A DNA stretch of 64,000 nt, from the NCBI RefSeq assembly GCF_001659605.2, contig NC_035161.2:36653231-36717230 (forward strand). Direction: 5' to 3'. The position numbers and the translations under genes were made by a program. Shown one piece after another: positions 33,015 to 47,034 of this stretch (positions are counted from its first letter, which is position 1; each line of letters begins with the position of its first letter). Under the pieces are notes generated by a model. That model did no database searches. It worked only from the letters and a program-made list of their open reading frames with translations, and had not been told where the DNA came from. Source of the DNA: Manihot esculenta (taxonomy: Eukaryota; Streptophyta; Magnoliopsida; Malpighiales; Euphorbiaceae).

Positions 33015-36000
33015 GTTTATTGCATGTTATAGATATGAGCTTCCACGTTACCTGATAATGCAAATCAAACGTTCAGTTGTAATTATAGTTTTATCAAGCA
33101 ATATTATATATAATCTTGAAATTGCTGCCTTTTTACCATGTGTTGTGCCTGGCCTGTGAGTCTGAATTTCAGGATTTTTGTCATGTGTGGTTTGAATTTT
33201 TTTTTTTTAAATAATTTTTTTTATGACATATTAGGTTGGGATTCCTCCCCAAGATTAGTCCAGCATAGCAGAAGTTGCTTTTGGATGTGAACCGAACAGA
33301 CCGTATACGTCCACATTTGAGATGCTTGTCTAGAAAATGGGGTCTCAAATCTTTGGCAATAAGCAAGCTTAGATTGGCACAGCTATTGCATAGTTTAAGT
33401 ACTCTACAACAGTTTCATGGTTCAAGGGACGTTTACATCCACTCTTATACCAGATTTAGGCTTTACCAAATATAATTTTTTACAAAATAATCATAGTTGA
33501 GTTAATTTACTTATTAATTAATTTTATTATATGTCTCTATCCAATATGCATTAAACAAATAAGATTTTGAAGTTTCAGAAATAATTTAATAATAAAATAA
33601 TATAGATAGATGACATATTGGAAAATTCGAAATAGAATTTATTGTTTAATTTATATTAATCATATTTTAGTGAAGTTGTAGTAACGTGTAGTGGGAAAAA
33701 TATTATTAAAAATAAACCATTTCTATTGTAAATTATTAGATTTAAAAAAACTTTATAATAAAACCATCAAGTTATTAATTCAATATGCTTTATTCGTTAT
33801 TTTCTTTAAAAAAAATAAAACATATTTTATATAATAAAATAAAAATAAGCAAAATTATCCTTGTTTGTGGAGAACCATGGCCGTCTCTAATAAAAAATAC
33901 CCTATTCTGGTAAGGTCCATGTCCTCCGGTTTCTTCTTATTCTTATTCTTCTTCTCCAAATTTAAAAAAAAAAAAAAAAAAAAAATCCTTGGAAATGAAT
34001 GAAATTATGACTTCCTTGGAACTCTATTGCCTACTGAATATGTTGTCAGGCCCTGATTGGTCTTTGAAAAATTAAAACAATGGAAAGATAAATTTTATTT
34101 TATGTTTCCAAACCCCATTTGATTATTTTTCAAGATTTGCATCTGTTACAGAATATATTGCTGATGCAATTGTAGGGTTTATTCATCAGAAACATATGAT
34201 GCTGATGAATCTGACTTATTATAATATATAGTTTCAAAAATATTTTACTTATTCTGCTACAATGTTCCTCTGTTGCATCACCCATCCGCATTAATCTAGT
34301 CCACAAAGACCCCGTGATGGATATATCTTACTGGCTCAGTTCGTTTAAGGGTTTTTTAATTGGATTATTTTATCTTATGGATTTTTCAATTTGATTAAAA
34401 AAATATAACAAGTAAATTTATCTTATCAGTAAAATCTTTTTATATTTATTTTATTTCTATAGATTATTAATATTTGATATTTAAAATTTAACTATGTTCA
34501 TATTAAAAAAAAATTGAATTAAATTTCATTTGACCATCCCGAACTTTTTGCAAATCGTCAGAGTTAAACAAAAGTCTTCATATCTGTGATAGGGACTAGC
34601 AATTGGAAAAGCACAATGAAAGGAAGCAGCAACCAACCACATTTTGACATTTTTACTTTGAAAGTGAAGAAGACCATGCTATTTACCTTTTTTTTTTTTT
34701 TAAATTAATCTTCGCCGATGTTGACATTGATATTAGCAGAAACCTAACTCGAGTATTGTTCTTTGCAAGAAACCACTATACTTAAAATTTGTTTAATTAC
34801 TTGAATTTTAAATTTTAAAATAATTATTTAACTACTAAAATTATATATTTTAATATATTTTTGCATAATTTACAATTGGGCAAAATGAAAAAATATAGTG
34901 ATCATTATTTTTTTTTTTTTATTGATGCCACTGTGTAGGTAGGTTCTTGTTTGTGGTTGTCACTCTTTAGACTGCCTTCAATTTGTCAGTTTCGTATGAT
35001 TTTGATATTTCTACGGACACTCACGATGCTGGCGATAAATATTAGGCATTAAATAGCTATAAAAGATTGAGATTGCTAAAACGTTTATGCGATACCAGCC
35101 GTAGATTCACTGTGTGCATTGGTCTTGTCTTATTTGCGGTGGTAGCAAATCCCTACCCCTTGTTGCTCTGCTTATTTCAATTTTGTTTGTAGCAATTTCC
35201 TGCGCTGCTTAGCGTTTCTTGTACAATTGGGTGCCATGCGGCTTTTTTCGGAAATAAGTTGATTAAACTTGTATATTTTTATTTAAATGTTAAATAAATA
35301 TAATATAATTTATTTGGTTAATTAAATTTTTATAATTTTATTTAATGGCTAAATAAATTATGATCTAATAAAATATTTTTTATTTTAAATATAAAAAATT
35401 TAATATTTTAATTAATATAAAAGTAAAAAAATACATTTAATTATAAAAATGATTTTTAAAACTATAAAAAATATTTTATTTGATTTAAAAAAATATATAT
35501 AAAAATTTAATTAATAAAAAAATAAATTAGAATTATTTAATTTTTAAATAAAAATACATCGTGCTTAATTAGATTCATTTATTATTTTTTTTACCCGTTG
35601 ACTTGAACCGTTGCTTTGGGATGGTTTAGCTCTTTAGTCAACATTAAATATCGATAAAATAAATAAATTTATTGTGGTGTTTGAATGTATGAAAAAAAAG
35701 TTAGTTTTCTAAACAGTGTAATTACACATTTTAATTATCAAGTACAAAATATGTTTATAATTTTAAAGCGTATAATCACTATTTTATTCTTAAATTCTCA
35801 CTTTCTCCTCATTCCATTCCTAGATTTATATTAGTCGAAAATTTTTATTTTATTTGTTGTTTTAATATTTAATTTAAAAAAAATAGATAAGAAAAATAAA
35901 AAATTTTAATGCTTCTTGAAGAAATAAAATTTATATTTAATAATTAAAAATAATAAAAATAAATTTTATATATACTGTGATTAGTATACATATCTAAAAT

Positions 36001-39000
36001 TTATTAATTTTGATTATAAGAGAGAAATTATAAATTATATAAAGAGAAAAACAATATTTTATTTATATTAATTTAAAAAATTATTACTAGATAAGAAAGA
36101 GTCTAATAAAATTAAATTAATATTAGAATAATTGTGCAGCAGGCAATAGCAATGAGCCACGTCTTGGGGTGAGATCAGAAGAACCATTTTTTGTCAAAAG
36201 GCTCAATTGAACCTGAGTCGATCATCAAGCGTCCACATCGAAACTGACACGCATCCCCAGACATAGCGCACACCGCGGAAGCTTTGATGTGTTGGGTCCT
36301 GCTATCGAAAGGAAAGTCGAGACATAACGTGGCAGTTAACGGATGGTGGTCAATAAAGCCCCAGGTTGGGACAGTGGGGTCCAATATACAAGTGTCCCTT
36401 TCCTTTATTCTGTTCCATCAGGTACAGATAAGAATGAGATGGGAGGTGATGCATCCAAGCGGGACCCAAGCCTTCTGAAGGTGGGCTGTCCACCTCGTCT
36501 CTGCCTCGTGTCACACGTGTTCCATCATTTTCTTCGGTCCCACCATCCACGTGCGCACCATTTCTCCATGTCTGCCAAATTTTTTTATTTTCTTTTAAAC
36601 GAGCTGTTAAATGTTAATCGACGTGTGTTTAAAATTCAATAAAGTTTGTGAAATAATAAAGTTTGTCTCATCTCTGCCACTTGGTGTGCTTGATTTTACT
36701 GCTCCACCACAAGAACTGCACCCTCTGCTTATGTATGACTCTGTAGGTTTATCAAACAGCGTACTATGATAGAGCCAACTTGTACTTTTCCCTCTATTAA
36801 AAAAAAAGGTCTGTTTCCATAACATGATAATAAATTTATCACTTAAAAAAAACCTTCTTAAAAATTTTTGATTACAGTCAATAAAATTTAAAACATAATT
36901 AGCTAAATTTAAAATAATAATAATAATAATAATAAATGGTTAATTAAATGTTTTAATGTTGATAAAATATAAAATATATTAATTTTAAATACCAAAGTTA
37001 CACGCATGCGCCTCCTAATGTATTTTCTCCTTGGATTCTTTTTCACAAGCACATGATTGTCAGCGAAAAAAACTAGCCGTGATTTTTGTGTAGTTGAGTA
37101 TACTGGTGAACACAATGTTTATATTTAAGGGCTTGATTTAAATAAATAATTAAGAAAAATAAAATATATAAAATAATTTTATATTAAAAAAATTATAAAA
37201 GTTAATAATAATATAATAAAATTATAATGATTTTTATTTATTATTTATTGATTAAAATTTAAATATTTAACTCATTATCTATTAAATTTAAATTTTATTT
37301 TTAAAAATTAAATGGTTTAAAATAATTTAATATTACTCATAAAACACTTTTATTACTAAAAAAATAAAATTTATTTCTCTAAATTCAGATAATTTATCAT
37401 ATAATTTTAATTATATAAATATACTCTTAAATAAATAAAATAAATAAAAAATTATCACTAAAATATATTTCACACAGATTAATAAAAATAAGTTTAATGA
37501 TTAATAGTGTATTAAGGATGAGATTAATTATTATGATATTTAATTCAATATTAAGGATGAGATTAATTATTATCCAATTAATATTTTTTTTATTTAGTAT
37601 AATAAAATGAGAAATAAAATAAATTTGCAGAGATTAAATTTAACTAATTTGATCCAATATAATTCATTATAGATATTGTATTAGGGGAGATAATAAAATT
37701 ATGAATATCCAAAGATAATATATTAACCTAATGCAAATTTTAATTTAAAATTAATCATAACTAAATCAAGTTAAGTATTAACTCATAGTATATAAATCTC
37801 ATTTAATTTCGATACTAAATATATCATTGATAATAAAAATTATGTATAATATTAAATTAAATAATAAATAATAACTTAAGAAAATTTTTATTAGCTACTC
37901 GAAATATTGAAATTTTAAATATTTTAAATGAAAAAATAATAAAGAATGAAATGAATTAAATATTATAATATAGTTAAAAATATATAAATTAATTAGTATA
38001 AATATTAAAATCCACTAAAATTTTGATAAAAAAACTAAACAATTTGAATTTAAAAAATACAAAATATTTTAATTAAATAATTTTAAAATAAAAATGAAGT
38101 AATAAATTTTTTAAATTTAAAAAGATCGAATAGTAATTTTTTTTGCTTTAAAGTAAAACTATTTAAATACTCTGATAAAATTTAAAGATTTTTATGTGTA
38201 CCATGATACGCTTAGCCCTCATTTATGATTAACATAACATATATATTTAAAGAATCAAAATATTGATTAATGGAATATTTGCATTTTATAGAAGTAAAAT
38301 ATATATTTAATTAATAAATTTAAATAAATTCAATACAATTATATTAAATTAATTATAATTAAATTCATTAGAATATAATTTTAATTTATTAAATTTAAAC
38401 TCATTAAATTTTTATTTAATAATACTAATAAAAAATTAACTTTTTTATTTTAAAAATAAATATAATAATATATTAAAAATAAACCCACAATTACTTTATT
38501 CTCATTTAAAATTTTGAATTTTAGGGAGTATAACCCCTGCCTACCCTTAAGTTTGTGATTGCTTAAGCAGTTGTTTAGAAGTCTATCATCAAAGTCTGTT
38601 CAGTTGTTATTTGGAAAGGCAAAATTTCATTTTCTATCAAAGTGACTACTCCAATATTTCGTACATATTGCCCTATCCATGTTAATACAATTTGAGACAT
38701 TATGCATTAAATCCACGCCAAATTCTGTTGGCACTCTTTAATCCACTAACTAAATTCAATCAAATCCACAATTCCTCCCCGTTACCAAATCAATCTCAAT
38801 TTTATATTTTATTCAATAATTGCAATATCAAATACCTATTTAGTCTTTCACTTTTTCAAAAAAAATCAAGTAATACCTCATTTTAATTATTAAATATTAT
38901 CCGTTTCATAATTTATATTCATTTTATTTTTTTGTATATATTAAAAAATATAATTTTTATATAATTCAATAATTTTATATTTGAAAATTCTAAATATAAT

Positions 39001-39593
39001 TCAAAAATAAAAATAATTTTATATAAAAAATAATGGAATTATATATTAATTTAAAATTTTTATTAATGAAGTATATAAATTATACCCAAAATTTTCGGAT
39101 GATATCAAGTAGAGTCCACTTACTAAATCCATTCAAAGAAATTTTAAGGTAAAAACGATATAATGATTATATGAAATAATTTTTGTAAGTGATTAGGAGT
39201 TAACCCGTAGTCTAGCTACGGCAGGGGTGATAAGATGGTCGCTGCAAAAGCCAGAGACCCGTACGATTCCTGATGACTGTTTTCAAGAATTGGGCTTCAT
39301 CAATGGAATTTCGTGCGTGAGCCCAAGCTCTAAAATCATCAAATTACTTTACCTTCATTTTCTCTCTTGCAGTCTTTCTTGGATTTTCAATTACGAATAG
39401 TAGTTTTTTTCAAATGAGAAACTCGGTATAAACCAAGTGGGCTCTCATATCAATAACAGATTATAAGCCCATCAAACACAGTTTCAATTCATTTCGAACG
39501 ATGTCGTTGAAGAAAGTCGCATCTGAGCCAAAACTCAAAAAGGCCTCAAGAGGGTCGGGGCTTTTTGGGCGATCCTGAAAGGTAGAATCAATA
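33015..39593. other. Long AT-rich intergenic region, no gene recognised
   Basis: After the HD-Zip 3' flank, most of this 6.6 kb is A/T-rich DNA. Bases 36170-36570 are markedly more GC-rich. They contain ACACGTGT at about 36512 and CCACGTGC at about 36548, both ACGT-core G-box/ABRE-like sites, but I find no coding exon. A TAA/TTA trinucleotide run occurs near 36914-36935. Around 37480-37570 a short sequence (TTAAGGATGAGATTAATTAT) is directly repeated. Confidence 0.45.
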
Positions 39594-42369
39594 ATGGAAG
39601 CAAACCAAGAGGGGGAAGAAGTGACCGGAACACGAACAGGACAATCAGAAGAACAAAAATTGCTGCAACGAGTGTGGAGTTGGGGAGCAGGAACGGACGG
39701 CCAGTTGAGCACAGGAAAGCTTGAGGATGAGAATCTTCCTCAACTCCTTCTTCACTTTCCTAATCTCTCCTCCGCTGGAACCGTCTCCATGCTCGCCTGC
39801 GGCGGCGCTCACGTTATTGCATTGACCTCCGGTACTTCTGCTGCTTCACCTTTAACTCGGGTAATTGAAATCTAATCGAATTATAGGTTCTCCGTAGTTC
39901 AGTTCTATTTTTGACCACTTTGCAGCTGGGAAAGTACTGACATGGGGCAGAGGGACATCAGGTCAGCTAGGCCATGGAGAGATGCTCAGCAGCTTAGATC
40001 CACAGCCCGTTAATTTCTTGGATTGTTATGTTATAACTCACGTCTCTGCTGGATGGAGCCACTCTGGGTTTGTTTCAGGTCCTTTGTGCTGTTATGATCG
40101 TACAATTTGATTAATTTCCATTTTAGACATTTGAGTTAAGGTGACAATTGAATTCAGTCTCATCCCCTTCCAGGATACATTCAATGTGTCTCCTGCTTCA
40201 GGAGAAAGTTTTACTTTGAAAGTTTCAATCTTTTATTTGATCTTGGCATGATTCCCCTTTCCAGACACTGGGTCACTTTTTACTTGCGGAGATGGCTCGT
40301 TTGGTCAGCTTGGGCATGGCGATTATGAGTCACATTGTGTTCCTGTTCAAGTCTCATACTTCATTAATGGGCATGTTGAACAGATAGCTTGTGGCATGCG
40401 ACATTCACTTGTCTTGTTGAAAGGTAAATGTGTATAGACATGCTATTTCACTAGCACTCACACTGTTATAATGAGGAGATGCTGTTTCCTAATGGTTTGC
40501 ATGTCCATACCATTTATTATACTTGAGGAATGAGTTTCCTTATCAAAAGATGTAACTCGATTTTACCTCATGTGTTTTTCATTTTTTTTTGGGTAAAAAT
40601 CTGTGTTCTACGATGTATTTGTTGAATTAGCTTGTGAAGATGCATAGGATAAGCGTTATTCATTTCTGATATTAAAAGACGAGTCTAAAATAGGTTCTTT
40701 TTAGAGCAAAGTTAGCAAGAAAGTTGCTAATTCAGTGAAATGGAAATGCAAAAAGATGTTTGTTCTAAACCACGAAAGCATAAAAATCTTAGTGGAAAAC
40801 ATGTTGAAACTTAGCTTTACCACTTACTCATTTGTGTTAATAAGTAAGGTGATTTTGCTGCAGATTGTGCAGGAAAACAAATTTATGGTTTTGGTTCTGG
40901 AAAGCGTGGTCAATTGGGTATCTCCAGGGATAAGGTTAAATCAATTTGTGTTCCCCAAGTTGTACATGGGGTTGAAGACATTGAAATAATTAGCATTTGT
41001 GCAAATGGAGATCATAGTGCTGCACTATCTGGTGAGTGTATCCTTATTATCTGTTGAGATCATGGGTCCAGAAGTGTGGATCCATCAAAACAGGCTGGCC
41101 TTTGCTGGAATTGGGATTCTCATCACCAAAATTTTGGTTTGCTTTGCTCCACCTTATAAAGCCCTCATTTTCTTCATAGATAGCATATGTAGGATTTGTT
41201 CCAAGTTTCCATATTATAACATTATCTTCTTTTCTGCACTGTATAAAGGCAGAACGTTTGAATACACACACACCCCTCAGGTTCACTTGCTGAAGCAATT
41301 TTGTAGAACAAGATTGTGTCAATCATATGCTATTTATGTCATTTATTTTAAATTATTTTTGTTCCTTTTAATGTTTTATCTTGCTGGACCCTTCAGTTGA
41401 TGGGAAGCTGCACCTATGGGGAAGAGGGTTTGCTGGAACTTCTGATGTTCTTACCCTGCAGCATTTTGTTTCATCTTTAAAGTTTTGTAAAGTTGCCCTT
41501 GGTTGGAATCATGCTTTAGCATTGACTGGTACAGGCATATTTACCTTAGCAGATATTTCATAATTTGTCACAAGATTGCTTCTCTCTTCCTAAAGGTATG
41601 AATACTTCTCTGACACCCATTATGGATATTTTTAGCAGATGGTGGTGAAGTTTATATCCTTGGTGGTGATCACCATGGAGTGCTTGGTGATCTTGAGAAA
41701 ATAAACCTGCAGAAGCACTCAGGTGGTAGTCCACAACCTTGATCGTACAAGAAATTTTTTTTAATACAGTTATAGCACAAAAATTCTTTCTTTCCCCCTT
41801 TTTAACACTTTTCGCTATCAAACTGGGGAAGTAGTCTTTATTTCATTCTCATCTTCTGCATCATAATAGGCAAGTGTGAATTCTCTTGTTATAAAAAACC
41901 GATGCTGTGTAAGCGAATGACCATCCTGCTACTATTCATGGCATTTGCCTCATAATCTGATAAATAATCTTTCCCTTTCACATTCCAACAGATTCAACTT
42001 GTGCTGCTTTGAATAGAGTCTCTGGTCTTGATGAGACGGAAGTTGTGGATATTGCAGCTGGAGCAGAGCATTCTGCTTTATTGACAGGCAAGATTTATAT
42101 TGCAGGAAGTTATAGGTGCCTTTTCTTTGTTCGATCATTTGGTCATGAACTTCTCTGTTGATGCTGTTCTAATCACAGTGGATGGAGCAATAAAGACATG
42201 GGGATGGGGTGAACATGGTCAACTCGGCTTGGGTAGCACAAGTGACCAAACCAGCCCTCAAACGGTGATTCTAGGCCACCAGACTCAGAACCAAGAGGAC
42301 GTGCTGAAAGTTTACTGTGGCAGCGGATTTACATTTGTTACAAGAACACCTTTTCCTTGTCAAACCTGA
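39594..42369 (+). CDS. RCC1-repeat (UVR8/RCC1-like) beta-propeller protein
   Basis: Eight exons join: 39594-39831, 39926-40078, 40265-40423, 40864-41031, 41397-41528, 41639-41722, 41992-42087 and 42179-42369; 1221 nt, 406 aa. All introns are phase 1. RCC1 repeats are plain: RVWSWGAGTDGQLSTG, VLTWGRGTSGQLGHGE, FTCGDGSFGQLGHGDY, IYGFGSGKRGQLGI, LHLWGRGFAGTSDV, VYILGGDHHGVLGD and IKTWGWGEHGQLGLG. Each is paired with a segment such as GWSHSGFVS, GMRHSLVLL or GAEHSALLT, predicting a seven-bladed propeller. Such proteins act as protein-interaction scaffolds, guanine-nucleotide exchange factors or, for UVR8, a UV-B sensor. There are too few UVR8 tryptophan signatures to call this UVR8, so the exact role is unknown. 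Intron 7 starts with GC (CAG/GCAAG), and only that choice keeps the frame. Confidence 0.9.
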
Positions 42370-43706
42370 CAGAATTGAACATGGTGGAAAAGGGATTGTT
42401 ACCATAGTATGTAATGTCAACCACATTGTGAGGACTATTCACCATTGACAAGTTCATTAGTACTTTCAAAGAATTAATTTCAATAGCTATAAAAATGAAA
42501 GGAAAAGAAAAAAATTAAAGTAAAAATATATAGAATAAAATTCACTCATTAAATTTAAGTTATTGCTCAACAAAGAAAGAAACTTACTTGCTCCCAAAAA
42601 AAGAAGTTTTATTTGGCTGAGGTAGAGAAATTAAAAGAGAAAGATCTTCTTTATTTCTATAATTGAAAATTATAAATTAGGAAATAAATAAATTAAAAAT
42701 AATAATTTAAATATAAAAAGAAATAAATTAATTATAAAAAAATAATTTTAATTGAAAAAAGAAATAATAAAAAATGAGATATTTTTTATTTTTTTAATTT
42801 AAATTAGAGATTTATTTTAAATTAAAAGAAATATTCACGAGCATATTAAATAATAAAATTAGATAAGAAAAAAATTATATAAATATGGAAAGAAAATAAA
42901 AAAACATGATATGTAAAAAAAATAAATTATGATAAGAAATAAATTAAAATATAATAAAAATAAACTAAATAAAATAAGAGATAACAATAGTTAAAGAAAT
43001 TATAATAATTAAATAATTATTAATTAAAATTAAAATTAAAAGAAAAGATTTAAATAGAGAGAGAATAAAAAAATAAAGAAAATAATAATAGTGAGAGGGA
43101 GCACGTTGCTCATCTTCTTCTTCTTTCTTTTATTTTTTTCATTTTTTTCCTTTTTTATTATTTTATTATTTTTAAATTTATTTTTTTCTTTTCTTAATTT
43201 AATTATTTAATTCATTAATTTTATTATTTAAATAAATTATTTTGTATCTTAATTTTTTATAGCATAAAAAAAATCTTTTTACACCTAAAAATTATTTTAG
43301 ATGTATTAAAACCATAATATTATTTACATTATTAAATATCACGATTTATTTGTATATATATTTCGATAAAAAAAATATAGGTGTATATATATTTTTTTAT
43401 TTTACTTGAAATTTAATTTTATAATATATGTAATAAGTCTCATTTTAATTATATATCGAATAAATTATCAAGAAAAATAGTGAAATTTTATAAAATTGCT
43501 TTATTTTTTTCTCGATTTTTTATTGGCTTTAAATATTTATTTTTATTTATTAAATTTATTTATTTTTTATTTTAAAATATGTGTTTTTTATGGTGTGGTT
43601 GTTGGTTCTCAATAAGAACACATACGCTCTGTTCATATAATATCGCAAATGTCCGGTCCTATAAATCCATAAACCTTTGCAAAATTCCCCATCATATGCC
43701 CACAAA
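42370..43706. other. AT-rich intergenic region between RCC1 and OEP24 genes
   Basis: No gene seen. Bases 42480-43600 are almost all A/T with purine-rich blocks on one side and pyrimidine-rich blocks (TTTCTTTT) on the other. The final ~100 bp must hold the OEP24 promoter; no clear TATA box was picked out. Confidence 0.45.
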
Positions 43707-44612
43707 ATGATAACAAGTGCTGTCGTCGTTAGAGGTAATAAGGGTGTCACCGGTACTCTCACCGCTAATGCCGGAGATGTCCGGCTCCGTGCTGTCATTG
43801 ATAACGCTGCCTTCGGTAATGGATCCACCGTCGATATCGACAACTTTTTTTTCTCTCTCGAAAAGCCCGGCTCCTTTATAGTCGATTATAAATTCCCTAA
43901 TCAGGTCCCCGAAATTTGAATTTACTTATATAGCTTGTGCTCTGTTTCGTTTCACATTTTGAAGAAAGGTTTTGGAATGGGTCGATTCTGTGCAGGATCT
44001 CCGTTTTCAGTTTATGAACACAATAAATTTATTACAGAAACAGGTAAATTGGACTTACACTCGCTCGATAAGGGATAATCGAACAATTTTGGATGGGGCT
44101 CTTGTTCTTCACCCGGCTAACAAGCTCTCCGCTAGCTACAAATTGGGTTCCAAAGATTGCAAGTTGAAGTACAGTTATGTGTATAAAGGGGTCACCGCGT
44201 TAGAGCCAAGTTATGATTTTGCCAAGAATTCTTTAGACTTAGCAGTGTCGCATAAAATTGCCAGTGATGTGATCAAAGTTTCGTACGAGAATGTGAACAA
44301 AAATTTGGGAGTCGAATGGTTGTTGAAAACATTGCTAAATCAAGAGGAAGGAATTAAGGTACGTGGATATTATGTGTCTGTCTACTCTTTTACTTGAACT
44401 TGGCTCTCCACTAGCTTGACAATTTCATTGAGAATTACCCACAGGGCAATTCTGTATTTTATCTGAGCTTGAATTATTTTTTTGGAATGGAAATTTCATG
44501 TAGTAACTTTGGTTCACTTTCTTTGTACCAGATTTCAGCATCTTTCAATTTGGCAGGGGGGCTACACATGCCAAAAGTATCTGCCGAGACCTCATGGAAT
44601 TTGGATATGTAA
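43707..44612 (+). CDS. OEP24: Outer envelope pore protein 24, chloroplastic
   Basis: Join of 43707-43904, 43996-44358 and 44532-44612; 642 nt, 213 aa, the usual OEP24 length. OEP24 is a beta-barrel channel in the plastid outer envelope that passes triose phosphates, sugar phosphates and other small charged solutes. Family landmarks are present in order: GDVRLRAVIDNAAF, LEKPGSFIVDYKFP, DLRFQFMNT, DNRTILDGALVLHPANKLSA, SKDCKLKYSYVYKG, EPSYDFAKNSLDLAVSHKI and the C-terminal PKVSAETSWNLDM. No cleavable transit peptide is expected or seen, as for other outer-envelope barrels. GT-AG introns are all phase 0. The ATG at 43707 is chosen because it starts MITS, like the Arabidopsis protein (MITA). Confidence 0.93.
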
Positions 44613-46508
44613 TTCAACGCTTGGAGTATATTTTTAGACAAAAGAAATGATCTACTAGCAGCTCTTCCTCTCTCTATCCCTTTATTTTCTTTTCTAATCT
44701 TATAACGTAGCGGCCTTGTCAATTAAAAAGTTAGAAATACAGATTATTCATTATTGTATTAGTGAAACATTTTTAAAACAGGAAAAACGAAAAAGCGAAA
44801 TAAAGCAATGCATAATTAAAGTTTTTTTTTATAATGATAAAAATATTTAAATACTATTAAATGTTAATTTATATTTATTTTTTTAAAAGACGATGAAGAT
44901 GAATGAAATCTTTCCTAAAATTTTAACTAATTATTAAATTAAATTAAATTATTTTAATTAATTAAGTCTCTAACTTTTAGTAAAAACTAAATAAGTTAAT
45001 TTTAACTTTGTAAGTCATAAACTAATATAATATACTTTTTAATGAATTTTTTTTTACTATATCATTTCATTTTTTAATTTTAAAAATTATTTATTATTTA
45101 TATATATATTTTTAATTTTTATGTTAATTAAAATATTAAATTTTTAATATTTTAAATTATAAAAAATAATATTTTATTATTAAAAATTAATATTATATCA
45201 AATTATAATTTATTCAGGTTTTAAAAAAATCCCTAAAATTTAATTTAATCTATTAAAATGTACTTCCGTTAAAAATCAAAGTTATTTTCCGCTAGTCAAT
45301 AACTTTTAAGCTAGTCATAGGAAAGGGAAATTCATTATACCCTTATCTTCTTCTTAAACTTAAAATTCCCGAAAACTAGATGCATGTTAGCATGAACATG
45401 TGCTAACTCAAGAGATCTCATAACTTGACAACAACTGCTATGGTGCAAGGTCCTTTGACTCACGATCTAAAGGAGATGAGCTGTAGGTCCTCAAGTGGAA
45501 TGGTAGAAGCTAGAGACTTGTTATGTTTTCTCTCACCACCTATGCTTGTCTTTCCGTTGATTGGATGAACATCAAATACAATATATCTTTCTCACCCATT
45601 TCTGCCCAGATTTTCAACGACTCAAACCGTCGCTTCAATATTTTGTAACGAGAAAAACTGTCCACAGATTCTCATCTATATTAATTTAAAATTCTTGTAA
45701 AAATCCTCCCTTTCCGGGCTATTTTCATCATACTTCCATGGTTTACAGAAGAAATGGCATTAGCCAGCAATGGATCTAACACCTTGTTCTCCCTTGGATG
45801 ATTGCCAAACCATGCCTTCAGAAACAATCTGTATACGTATTGTGGTTTTCCCAAAATTATCCATGGGCATCAAAGCAAGACATGAGAGCTTACTTAAAAC
45901 CAGTGGCTGCCGTTTTTCTAAAATAATTTAGTTTTGACATCTGCGTAACCAATTTTGGAGCCTCTTTCCTTTGCACTACATAGCTATATCCTTTGCCAAG
46001 ATATGCTGCAGAAGTAGAATTTCAGGTTAATTGAATTTGTATGTGCTGATCTCTTCATCCTCAGGTATCTGAAGAAATTCTCTTGTACCTTTACATTGCC
46101 TAGCTTGTTGGTTAATATGGAACTCCATTTCCTTTCAATACAATGATCTACCTAGCTTACAAGTGAACTTTTTTTTTTCCTAACACATTCCCTCTCCTAA
46201 TTTTAATGGAAATTCAAGAATGGTCGTTGATTTTAATTGGAGAGAAGATAGAGATATGAATAAGGGCAGAGGAAGAAGGAAAGAGAGAGGGGAGAAGGGT
46301 TGGAGAGGGACAAGAGTAAATAGGTCTTTCTACAATTAACTAACCGTGAAAATACTTTTATTTTGACAGGACTCATTAATAAATAAAATTAAAATTTAGG
46401 GACTTTTTAATATAATTGTCAAAGTATAGGGACAAACAAATGAAGACCTTAGGGATATATATCAGGGTAATTCACCCCATTTTCAAATACTTATCTAACT
46501 TGTGCTTC

Positions 46509-46539
<31 letters not shown>

Positions 46540-46854
46540 ATAAGATTCGACTTATAATGAACATAAAAAATATTAACTCAATAAAATAGGTCACTTGATT
46601 ATCAATAGCCAAAAGAAATTATGAACTTGAAAGACAAATTAAAGAATAAAAAACAAAAAAAAAGAAAGACAAATGCAGTGCTTTATAGTTTAATTTAATT
46701 TATTAAATTAAACAGACCAAAATATAAATAATTAATTAGATTAAAAAAATAAATAATTAAATATAAAAAGAAAACTGAAACTAAACCTGATACCTATAAC
46801 AGGCATATAGATAATGGCTTGAGAAGCCATTTGCATATGTTCGACATAGACGAA
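44613..46854. other. Intergenic region between OEP24 and the copia insertion
   Basis: No coding gene seen. The right-hand end, immediately left of the copia target site, was once continuous with 51436 and must be 3' flank (probably 3' UTR or terminator region) of the minus-strand CBM48 gene. T/A runs occur at 46509-46538. Confidence 0.5.
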
Positions 46855-46859
46855 GGTGA

Positions 46860-47034
46860 TATTAAGCAGAGTGATAAGATTTAGTTTGATCACAAAAAAT
46901 ATATATTGATAAGTGTACAACTGTGTGATATTATTTTTATAACAGATTGTATTTGCTGATATCTCTATTTAAGGAGAGTCATTTCTGAATAGGAGAAACA
47001 AGTTTAAACCCCAATTAATCTCTCTGCATTTACA
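46860..47034 (+). repeat. 5' LTR of the copia element
   Basis: 175 bp, from TATTAAGCAGAGTGATAAG to CTCTGCATTTACA, directly followed by the primer-binding site. The expected leading TG appears mutated to TA in both LTRs. Confidence 0.88.

Noticed and set aside
43677..43706. Upstream extension of the OEP24 frame
   Set aside because: Would require a TTG start; the ATG at 43707 gives MITS as in known OEP24 proteins.
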